This document shows, piece after piece, positions 1-14,000 of a stretch of 64,000 nt of DNA. The position numbers and the translations under genes were made by a program. Numbering within the stretch: the stretch's first letter is position 1; each line of letters opens with the position of its first letter. This DNA comes from Hypomesus transpacificus (lineage: Eukaryota > Chordata > Actinopteri > Osmeriformes > Osmeridae). The notes below the pieces were generated by a model. That model was not told where the DNA came from and made no database searches. It worked only from the letters and a program-made list of their open reading frames with translations. The stretch covers positions 1-64,000 of the forward strand of contig NW_025813875.1 of the NCBI RefSeq assembly GCF_021917145.1, written 5' to 3'.

Positions 1-2
1 AT

Positions 3-3241
<3,239 letters not shown>

Positions 3242-3288
3242 GACGACTCGAGGATGGGGGAGATTCCGGGAGTTTTAGGAGGAATGGA

Positions 3289-3303
3289 GGGGGGGGGGGG
3301 GGG
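3289..3303. repeat. G15 run (C15 on the gene strand) just upstream of the slc12a6 start codon
   Basis: Fifteen consecutive G residues lie about 48 bases 5' of the slc12a6 ATG at 3241. On the transcribed strand this is C15, in the probable 5' UTR or promoter. It could form unusual structure and is prone to length variation. Confidence 0.8.
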
Positions 3304-6109
3304 CTGGCTAGCTAGCTTGCGCTAAATGTAGCTAACTTTCAGGTGGCTGTGAGCAGGTGGCTAGACTGTGGTCTGCACGTATCCATTGAATTGAGCTGGT
3401 TTCTATTATCACAGGAGGGGTTAAGATAGTCGGGTATCGGTCTGACGATAGGATGTCTTCAATTTAGCAGTTTTACATAAACTGCGATTCTCGTAAACAC
3501 TTTAGCTGTCTTGAGTTGTAAACCGCATATAAAGAAAAGATTAAGTAGAGATTAAAATATATATATTCAATGTTTTCCCTTGGATACAGTTGAGCAGGAA
3601 TCAGAGAGAGCTGGTTTTGGTGCTGGTGCTTGAGATGCACTCTCACACGTGAACAGTTGCTTTGCTAACTGCCTTATAATAACAGGTAGTTATTGTGTAA
3701 CATATCCCCTATCCCTGTCCACATACATTCCAGGTTAAACTAGGCTTGCGTCTTGTCTGTGATATGCCGCTTTTAAAGACGTGATAACCTATGAGAGAGT
3801 GCTGTCTTGCCAGTGACAAACGAGGTCAAACCACAAAGGTGTACAGGTAAGGTAAGGTAACTGAAAGAGAGGAGGGGAGAGAAGAAATGCCATGCATCAG
3901 ACACTTGTTGTAAAGGTTTCCTGGAGCAATACTCAAAGGGTATAAACCTCATTAAGGGCAGTACTGATAATGTGACCCGTTTATCATAATAAAACTGTCT
4001 AGTCGCCATTTTAACGTTTATAGATCTTACATCATACTGAGGAAAGGTAACTATCTGAGGTCACATGGTGTAGCACACTGCTTCTTGAAGGTGTGAAGTA
4101 TTGCTAAAGGCTTTGTTTTGATTAATGGGTAAGGATCCGAACACACAGTAACTGATGTGAACATAATGTGCTCCGGTAAGTCAACAGACAAGCACAGGCA
4201 CATACAGCGTTTTCACTCAGTTCAAAAACTGAGTAGAGTAGTGCGGCTTATAATTTAATTATTATTTCAGAGCGGTTCCAACCGGTTGGTTCAGTGCATC
4301 AGTGAGCTTTCCACATGCGGAGGCGATTTTGTATGCTTCTTTCTGTTTTCACTGCCGTCTTTGACAGAAAGGGAATGAGGAAATGTTTGCTTAGTTTCGT
4401 AAAAAAAACAAAATTGCGCCATACAGCTTGCCTGTCTTGTTTTAAACACCGACATGAGTGAGGGGGTGTGGCAATTTGTTCAGACGCCGGGTGGTTTGTA
4501 GCAGTGAAGTTGACAATCGTCAGTCCACTAACTCGAATCACTCACTTCCATCAATCAACTGCATTCCAATACGAATGTCTGTATGTTCATTTCGTAATTT
4601 TTTTTTTAAAGCGTTTGGTAGCTTGGCTAGGTACATGTACCCAACATTGTAGAGTTCTTAGGTTTCGGACACTGACAGCTGGTGATGCTTCTGTGAGCCG
4701 TATGTAGCTAGATAACCAAGCAAGACAGACAAGGCTAGATAAGATAACATTTGTTCTCGTTGGACAGGTCTTATCATGTCTCAGGTCAACATACATGGCG
4801 AGTGCCGTCACTGACATAAACCACCTGCTTGAAATTCCATTGCTAGGAAGGTAGCTCTACCCCATCCCGTTGACTAGCTCATAGACAGGCTACCCTGCTA
4901 TCATTAAGCCAATTATGGTTCAAGCCTGAACCGGTTATCATGATAACAATTTTTCCAAAGCGCAAGAGTAGAAATCATATTGAGAAAACCTGAGATTCGT
5001 AGTGGGCAAATACACTACAAGGTACAAGCGTACTTTTGATGGTTTTGTTGACAAAAGAATGCGGCGTGTCTGTAACATGCAGCTGTTATGCGTCGGTAAA
5101 CAAGCTACGGCGTATTAGCTTGCTGGCTTCAATAACTGCACACAGAATACACAGCCAACTAGCAATTTAAGTGTTTGTTCAGCTGCACAGTATAGTTCAT
5201 TCGGGAAATCGCTGAGACATTTGTATGTATAAAAGCCCAAAACCAGGTCCTTATACAGTATACATCGCTGGCTAACGTTAGCTATGTTGCGTTAGCCGTT
5301 AGCCATGCTGATAAATGTGACAACTCAAGCACACCTCGCGCTTATTTAAACGAAATCCACGGCGAATGATAAATGAAATAGTCCACCATAATAAACACAT
5401 ACCACATATGCAGTGCCTCAGATTCCTACGGTTGCGCCGTTCTAAAAGTGAAGATGCCTTATGCGGAGCTCTCATCTCATCCTTTCTCTTGTCGGCACTT
5501 TGTCCAAGAACGGAATCGCGCGCGCCCCCATGCTTTCAGTTCCTCTACACTTGTTTTTTTATTTATATATTTAATCACAGTTGCGTGAGTGTGAATACGG
5601 CATACGTGTCAGTGTGCAAATTCTTTGACATGTAGTATGGGACATAATGTACTTGTCTACCAGAGACAGGTTCATAAACGTTAAGGAAAGGCGATCGGGC
5701 GTTTTCTTTGTAATTATTTATTGCTCATTTCATTCCAAACCAAATGTAATATTCGGAAACAAATGAGAAATTCCCCAAGATGTATTCAAGTAATTACAAT
5801 AAGTTGTCAATATGTTCTGTCACGTGTAAATGTTGTATAAAAGCACAAATAAACAAATTACACCTTCTAAAATAAAAGCAATGTTCAAGGGTTGATTGGG
5901 AAATGATAACGGGTGTCTCGGGGGCCTATTGAGTGGCACTTCTCCATCCTCCAATAAATGTCAACAGAATTATTGCATCGCCAATGATCGTCCATCCCAC
6001 TACTTTCCCAAAAGGCACATTAGTGCGGGAAAAATAATAGGTAGTCCGTCAACAACGACCAATAGCTAATCAAAAGTCCATTAATAAACTCTGTCCATTA
6101 GTCTCGCGA
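3304..6109. other. Intergenic region between slc12a6 and nop10
   Basis: About 2.8 kb of AT-rich sequence with no coding exon I recognise. It must contain the slc12a6 promoter and the 3' UTR of nop10. Short open frames here have no splice context or recognisable motif. The part nearest 5300-5550 is more GC-rich, but I cannot assign a function to it. Confidence 0.6.
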
Positions 6110-6788
6110 TCACAGGATCGGTCTGGGCTGCTGGGTCAGGAGAAGATTGAACCGTTTCTTGATAGTCACGCGGTGCCGGGAGAACTTGTCGTCCGGGGAG
6201 AAGCGGGCCGGATGGGCGGAGCTAGTGGGCTGCCCAGTGGGGTCCGACTTCTGTTGGGTCAGAGCAGAGGGGGGACAGACCAAAGGAGTATTTAATGTTT
6301 TATTAAATTATATAAATTCTGTTGTGTCTGTGTGTAATGTCTTTACATCTGTAATTCCATCCGTGGGACAATCTTTCTACTATAAATCTGATTTGTTACA
6401 TTTACATATATTCATTTAGCAGACGATTTTATCCAAAGCGACTTGTTGTCTGCAATACAAAAACGCCACCATGCACGTTTTAAAAATAAGGGACTAACTA
6501 ACAATTTAACATGCAACTGTTCAGAGTCGGTATAGCTATAGGCTACTGGCTAGGCCAAATTAAGAGTGCTACCTTTCACTCAACTTGTTTAAGTGAAATT
6601 CGAATTAGCTAAATGGTTTCCGAATGTAAACTTCCCACATCATACAATAAAGGGTAACTATGTAAAATGTGGTTACAAGTAGCCTAACATTTTAGACAAC
6701 ACGGCTGAGTTATTCTGAGGTAAACATAGCCTACCTTCAGAGTGTAGATTCTATCCCCATTCTCGTTCAAGTAGAACTGCAGGAACAT
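6110..6788 (-). CDS. nop10: H/ACA ribonucleoprotein subunit NOP10
   Basis: Small core protein of H/ACA snoRNPs in the nucleolus and Cajal bodies and of telomerase. With dyskerin, NHP2 and GAR1 it guides pseudouridylation of rRNA. Two exons: 6735-6788 ([18 protein letters not shown]) and 6110-6250 (starting [17 protein letters not shown] and ending [15 protein letters not shown] before TGA). The total is 64 residues, the usual length of vertebrate NOP10, and the match runs along the whole protein. Introns have GT-AG ends. It is too short and too split to show as a long open frame. Position between slc12a6 and nutm1 matches human 15q14. An L2-like SINE tail sits in its intron. Confidence 0.97.
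6396..6453 (-). repeat. SINE/L2-like 3'-tail fragment in the nop10 intron
   Basis: Contains the fish repeat-tail core (cagacgattttatccaaag, then cgacttg), similar to the tails at 9851, 25782, 32766, 35331, 43342 and 55131. No tRNA-like head is attached here. Confidence 0.7.
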
Positions 6789-7398
6789 CTTTGCAAATAA
6801 AGCAGACTGTGTCTTAACAACTTTAACAAAAATATAAAGCAGAAGCTATTACAACGACAGAGACTGGGTTACTTTGGGAGTTAATCCGAAGATTTTAAGA
6901 AAGATTTTGTGTAACACGTGCAGACAAACTTCTTCCTTGCCGAGTGCGGGTGACCGGATATCCGTAGACGAAGGTTATGCATGTGCAAAGCACCACGGGA
7001 GACGGAGTTGTATTCGCAGTGATTTTAGAGCGTTTAGAGAATTTACCAAAAGAAGACATGCATTGAATCATAACAACTGGTTGGTATGGAATATTTTGAT
7101 TGTTGACCGAACATTTGATAGGAAGTGAATGAAATAGAATCAGAATACATTAATGTTTCCTTTCGAAAGAGAATTAATGAAAAAATGCTTAATAATTGAT
7201 GTCTGAGATGAAGGCTTGCTGAAATCTCCTTTTAACAAGTTCCATACAGGTGAGTGGAATATTCTTAATCAACAGCATAATTTGCCTTTACAATGATGGC
7301 CAACAATAATTTCCACCTTTACTTATTAATCAATGGCCAGATAAAAAACATTGTTAAATGTTAGATATCTTTTAACAGATACAAAAGACGCACACTGG
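6789..7398. promoter_or_regulatory. Probable divergent promoter region between nop10 and nutm1, with a candidate nutm1 5'-UTR exon
   Basis: nop10 (minus) and nutm1 (plus) start only about 600 bases apart, so they probably share this region. A strong donor (CAG followed by GTGAGT) at 7250 and an acceptor (TTTTAACAG) ending at 7378 suggest a non-coding exon ending at 7249 and a 129-base intron before the nutm1 coding exon. I see no clear TATA box. The functional reading is inference. Confidence 0.45.
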
Positions 7399-10300
7399 AT
7401 GGATTCAGTTCTAGCAAAACATCCTCAACTCCCCCCTCATCAAGATGGAGGAGAGAGTGTGTCATCCATTCCTCCTTGTCCTTCTCCTCTCCCCCCTCCC
7501 TGTCCTTCTCCTCTCCCCCATCCCTGTCCTTCTCCTCTCCCCCCTCCCTGTACAAACCATCATGAGCTCGGATCACAGATAGACTCACCACCAGATCCAG
7601 AACCAGCCCAGAGTTCTGAGGTGGAAGGTAAACCAGCTGACCCACCACAAAACCTGGAACCTGCCCAAGAACCAACAGAATTTCCAGAGGCGAAGTGTCC
7701 CCTGTCTGACGCAGAGTCTGTATGGGGCTGTGACAGTCCAGCATCTGCCTCAGAACGACTTGAGCCCAGACTGGCCCAGAGCCAGGTAACAGAAAAACAT
7801 CCCTCCAGAGGTGAAGGCCTGGCTCGTCACTCTAATTTGGGTTCCAGCTGGCCATGGTTTGCCTCGTCATCAGAACCAGACCGGGACACCAAAGAGATTC
7901 CCCTAAAGCAACTAGGTACAACTGAACCAAGCCAAATGACTGAACCTGGAACTTTGTCTGCAGACTCCACTAAGGTACCTTCGGATCATGCAGCCCCTGC
8001 CCATCGACTGACCCTGGTGTCTGATGCTAACACTCAGCCCACAGAGGAATCAGACTCCACAAGATCTGTACGAAACCTCTCACCAGAATCACCTCAGCTT
8101 AAAGAAAGACCGGAACCGGTTCTAACCACTCGAGAGGCATTTGGTCCAGAACCAAGTCCACCGAATCACCATCATGACTCGGCTGTTCTGGGAAACCCGT
8201 CACCAGGACCGCCCTCCCAGCCTGGGTCAGCTCTCGTTTCATGTTCTGGACCGGGACCAAGCCTTTCTGGATCAGAACCAGGTGTGTGGCCTCAGCAGTC
8301 TGCCTGCCAGGAGGAAGGAATCCTAAAAGCCTCCACGCTGTTCCCCCTCCCCCTGCAACTGCCCTCGGACTCCCCACACACACACCTGCATCTGCCCTCG
8401 GACTCCCCACACACACACCTGCAGCACGCCGAGGCACACGCACCGTCGCACGTAACAACGGTTGCCCAGACGACACCCAGGCCATTACACGCACTCGCGC
8501 GGTCGTATAATCTGACACGTGACGGCCCACGCTTACTAAACACAGAGCCACGCCCACGCGTCAAGAGTTCTTCGCAGCCTCGCCAGTCTCCCTCCTCATC
8601 GTCCGGCAAGCCTGCAGTGTGTCTCTCTGTCCCTCCAACAGTACCGTTTCCTCCCCTGGACCTCCAGTCGTTTCCCTCTTTCAGTGTCAAGCTGAGGTCC
8701 ATCCGTCCCCTCCCAGACCTGGATCTCTGCCCCAGCTTGGCCCCACTCCGCCCTCACCTCCACCTCCAGCCCCAGCTTCAACTGCCCCAGTCTCACCAGC
8801 CCTACCTCCACCCCCAACTCCAGCCTCAACTCCAGCTCTTCCAGCCCCATCCTCCTCAGCCTGCCCACCTCCACCCCCAGCCTCCCAGCCTCCACCCTCC
8901 CAGCCTCCACCCCCAGCCTGCCCACCTCCACCTCCACCCTCCCAGCCTCCACCCCCAGCCTCCCAGCCTCCACCCTCCCAGCCTCCACCCCCAGCCTCCC
9001 AGCCTCCAGGGTCTCTCTGAGGACATGTTTGAGCAGTACCGGCGATGGCAGAGCTACCGGGGCGTGGCCCGACACATCCACGCCGACAGCTCCGTGGACG
9101 CCGAGGCCTTGGCCTGCTTCTTTGTGTGAGTGACGCAACTCCCGTCTGCTGCCGCCATTTTGAAAGCAACTGACAAACCTTCTTCATCACTTTTGTCTCT
9201 ATTTCACATCATTTTTCTAAATGCCTAGAAACCCAGTGGCCCCACAAAGGCCTAGGTTTTCGTCCCCTCCAGGCAAATCAAACCTGCTACTGTACTACAC
9301 GTTACTACATGTTAGTGTATCTGTACAGTGACTGTGTGGCCAAATGTATCCCTCTCACCTAGCAACCAGTCCTGATTGGTGTCTGATGAAAAGTCACTGT
9401 ATTTATGTCTTTCGTTTGTCTTGGTATAATAATACTGTGGTCAGTCCACTGTGTGTGTGTGTCCACAGTCCACTGTGTGTGTGTGTGTGTCCACAGTCAA
9501 CTGAGTGTGTGTGTGTGTGTCCACAGTCCACTGAGTGTGTGTGTGTGTGTGTCCACAGTCCACTGAGTGTGTGTGTGTGTCCACAGTCCGGTGATTCGCA
9601 GGCTGTGCCATGATGCTCCCTCCCTGTCGCTCCTCTGTGGGGTGGACCTGGCTGTGGGGGAGTGGAGGAAGCTCTCCAACTTTGACAGGATGGAGTACTA
9701 CCAGACAGCTCACACGTAAGGCTCTGTCTTCCTCACTTGGCTCTCAAGCAACACTCTCACACCTGAGAGCTCTTAAGGTATATCGATCCAGGGCTGGTTC
9801 TTGTATTTAGACTACAAAAACATACTAGACTGTCACATTTTGGGCCCAGTTACATTTGCATTTAGTCATTTAGCAGACGCTCTAATCCAGAGCGACTTAC
9901 AGTAAGTACAGGGCCATTCCCCCCGAGGCAAGTAGGGTGAAGTGTCTTGCCCAAGGACACAACGTCACGTTCCCCGGCCGGGAATCGTACTGGCAACCTT
10001 CACCTTACTAGCCCGATGCCCTAACCGCTCAGCCATCAGACTCCCACTGGCCCACTTTCCCAGACATGGAGTAAACCTAGTCCTAGACTGAAAACGTTTT
10101 CAATGTAGATTGTTTGTCTTACTTTAGGAATAAGCTTAATCCAATTCTGGGGAAAGGGGCCGTAGACATGTAAACCTACGGGTCAAACCTAACACCGCTG
10201 ACTCTCACAAATGACTTGTGAACATGTGAAGCTGAAGAACGCGAATAATTAGTTTTTCATTGTGGTTACCATTAAAAAAAATAACGATGTTCTCGTTGGA

Positions 10301-10993
10301 CGATTCAGTCAGAAAGTTACCTGCCTGTCTAACTGTGAAATGACATTAGCAGAACTTCACTTAGAGTAGAAAACAGAAGGCCATTCATTCCTTCATTGAA
10401 TACATTGAGTTTTTCTGCACACTGGAACAAGCATGTCCACTACTGTCTGACTGAACGTAATAAGGTTAAACCCTTTTCACAAAGCTTTGCTCTGCAAAAC
10501 ACTACTGAGAGCAGAGGCCTTCCAAAAGTTTATTTTAACCTTCCTAGTCTGATGTATAGATTTCATGGTCTTCCATGAAACCAGGATGTAGTGATTTGGT
10601 TCAAAACATTGTGTGTGTGTTTGTATGCGTTCATCGCCACCGCTAGATTCCTAGAGTTTGAGAAGACGCAGCAACGATGGCAAGAGCTGAGAGAGAGGTT
10701 AAAGGTCACGCAGAGTTCATTGACAGGGAAGGATCAGAGCGGAGAGCTGGCAGAGTTCAAAGGTCAGACGCAGTATCACGCTGTCTAACCTATGACCAAC
10801 ATAGTTACAGTTAGACACTGGCACCCGATATCCAAATAATTCCACAATCGACCCGTGACCACAGTCTAAGAATCAGCGAGAAATAGAATGATCTCATGCT
10901 TTGTCTTTCCCTCTCACGCCGCATGTTCTCTCTCTCTCTCTACCTTTTCTCTCTTTCTCTCTCCCTCTTTCACTACCTTTTCTCTCTCTCTCT

Positions 10994-11046
<53 letters not shown>

Positions 11047-14000
11047 CTTTTCTCTCTCCCTCTCTCACTACTTTTTCTCTCTCTCTATCCACCCTCGTTC
11101 TGTCGCCCGCTCCCTCTCCGTCTTTCCCCGCAGGCTACGGCACGAAGACGGCCGCTCTGAGAATCCCAGACGGCAACGCCAAGACCCTGAGAGGTAGAAA
11201 CAGTTGCAGGGCGCCCCGCGGTGGCGGGCAGAGGAACTGCAGGGTAGACGTCAAGGTTCTGGAGGAGAGGGCCCTCACGGAATACATGGAGATCATGGAG
11301 GTCCTGGAAGCCAGGAAGAAGCCAGGGGTCAAAGGGCACGAGGAAAAGGAGGACAGGGGAGAGAAAGATGAAGAAGAAGAAATGGAGAGCGGGCTGTTTT
11401 TGGAGTACCTAGGTGAACTGTGTGGCCAGAGAGAGTTTGTGACCGAGGTATGTCATCATGTCTTCATTTCACTTCAGCCATGTCAGGAATCAGAATCATA
11501 TTTATTGGCCAAGTTTGTAGCCTACACATACAAGGAATGTGGCTCCGCTTCACACTGTGCTCTCACTGTTCTCCAACAGCACAGACGTGAGACAAGTTTA
11601 GTCTAGTCTTGCTCGGGAGCCTGCTGTGAACATGCAAGATAGATCTAACCTGTTTGTTTCTTCATCATCGTGTCAACGTGTGAAAATATCGGTTCCCATC
11701 GTTGTTTCCTTCCTCAGGTGGGAGCAGAACTCAACATAGGCTACCTGAACTCGCTCATCTCCTCAGAACCAGAACCTGTCGATCTCCTTGCGCCGGAAGA
11801 GACGCAAGTACGATAGTATCTCTCTCCTCTACTGTTCCTCCTATCCTCTTCTTCCTCCTCACCTTCATCTTGTTTCTTCTCCTCATCTTCCCCATCCCCT
11901 CCTCCTCCATCCCCTCCTCCTCCATCCCCTCCTCCTCCATTCCCTCCTCCTCCATCCCCTCCTCCTCCATCCCCTCCTCCTCCATCCCCTCCTCCTCCAT
12001 CCCCTCCTCCTCCATCCCCTCCTCCTCCATTCCCTCCTCCCTCCGATAGTGGATCGAGACCCCACTGAAACAGCACCCTCACTCTGCTCCCTCCCTCTCT
12101 CCTCCTCACAGGAGGGACCCCAGCAGCGGGAGGCAGACATGGTGCAGGCCAGCCCAGCTGCCCCCCGGACAGCCTGGGCCTGCAGTCCCACCCTGCCAGG
12201 CTCTTCCCCACGAGCCCTGAGACCTCCTCCGCCTTCACGAGGTGCACAGTTAGCCACACCCGGCATGTGTACCAACAGTGTTCCTCATGATAGCGACGGA
12301 GCGACGGATACAGAAAACAGTGACAAGAACGCTCTGCACGAGCACAGGAGCATTGCTTCCCAGCACGGACAGACAGATCGTTTCTTCCTGTTTGATCTTC
12401 CTCCTCTGCCTCCTCCTCTTCCTCCTCTCAGTATTTATAGACAGGAAAACTCAGAGGGCAGCTATCTGGCATTGGAAGGACCCCCTCCTCCTCAACCACA
12501 TAACAGCACCACCCACGGAGCTCCGTTGGCATGGCGACGGCCATTTACCCATGTACCCCTAGCTGTTGTTCATGATGACTACATCTCCCACGATGCACCT
12601 GAGCCATTCTGTGCCACATCTGAATACCTTCCCCCTTGTCCTTTATCGGGTCTAATTGAAAACACCAACTCCCAGAATGCATTTCAGTTCTGCCCTCATC
12701 CTGGTCACTTCCTGGTCAACCAGCATGACCCACAGGACAGGCAGGTTGTGTTTGTTTCTGTGGATGACTTGAACTACATCCCCCATAATCCTTCACTTCG
12801 AATGTACAGTTCGGAGCCTCAAGTCACCTGCACCTACAATTGCGGCAATGGCTTTGTGTGCCAGCCACAGCACTTCCCCAACGGCACCATCCCTCTGACG
12901 GAGATCCAGGAAGTCTGGGAGGCCTCTACTATCAAGGACAGCCCATCCGATGGAGCTCCATCTGGGCCAAGCTCAGGCAGTGAGAGCCCTAATCTCCAGG
13001 ACCAAAGATCTTCACCAGAAGAACCGGTATCAAGTGGCACGAGTGGAGCCACGACTGAGTATGACTATAGCTTGTCCTCATCCTCTGTTGACCCGGATGC
13101 AGAAGAAGCTACGGGCCTCCAGAGCCAAACACCACCAGGGCATTTCCTGTTCTCAGTGTCTGCCTCAGAGGTAGCTATGTCTTGGGAGGGCTGCCGTCTG
13201 TGTCCCCCTGAGCTGGATGATGCTCGTGCCAGCTCTCAGACCATCCCGACGCTGCCATCTCTGAGGAGGGGGAAAGGTGGAGGGAGGAGGAGGAGGGACG
13301 AAACCAGTGTTGAAAGTAGAACGTGGAGCGACGGAGAGCTGTCGGATGACTCCACTGCAGGACGGCCGGGAGAAGGGGAGAAACAGGAGGATCTGGAAAG
13401 AGAGGAGGAGGAGATGGAGATGGAGGAGGGGGTACAACTGTCACTCCTTCAGACCGACTACCCCTACCCTCTGACTGAGTCCACGCTCAGCCTGCCATCT
13501 CCGGTCAAGTCACCCGAAGAGCGTAGCCCCGCCCCCCTCCCTCTGACACCCAATCCCGAGAGAGATCCGTTGACGGACACCCAGCCACTTCCACCAACCG
13601 GCCCGCCCGAACTCAGAGTTCTGGCCATGCAGGCACTCATTAGCTCCCGAGCTGAAGCCACGCCCCCAGAGGATGACAGTGAACCAGGTGGTGAAAGCCC
13701 CCTCAACTGGACCCCTCGATTCCCCTGCCCCTTCCAGCTAGCCCACCCACCGAGAACCACCCACAGCCCTCCATCCTCCAACCCTGCTCCCCTGGACAGG
13801 CTGACAGCGGACATAGCCCCAGTCCAGGCCTTCTTCATGGCCGTGTCCAGCTCCAGGCCCAGGTCCGACCCCCTCACAGCTGCTCACCTCACAGGCTGGG
13901 TCACGGACCACCGCCATGGAGGCTCACAGCCTGCCCAGGCACCAGGGGACCTTCCTGGCCTCTCCGACCCCACAGAGGAGCCTCGATCTGGGGTGGGGGG

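Noticed and set aside
3304-6109. Small frames at 3773-4009, 4299-4541 and 5366-5635 as genes
   Set aside because: No recognisable motif, splice context or repeat-protein homology; AT-rich intergenic background.
11788-12111. Upstream extension of the large nutm1 reading frame through a Leu/His/Pro repeat
   Set aside because: It lies between a good donor (11808) and a good acceptor (12111), in a 15-base minisatellite; the exon at 11718-11807 joins in phase to 12112.
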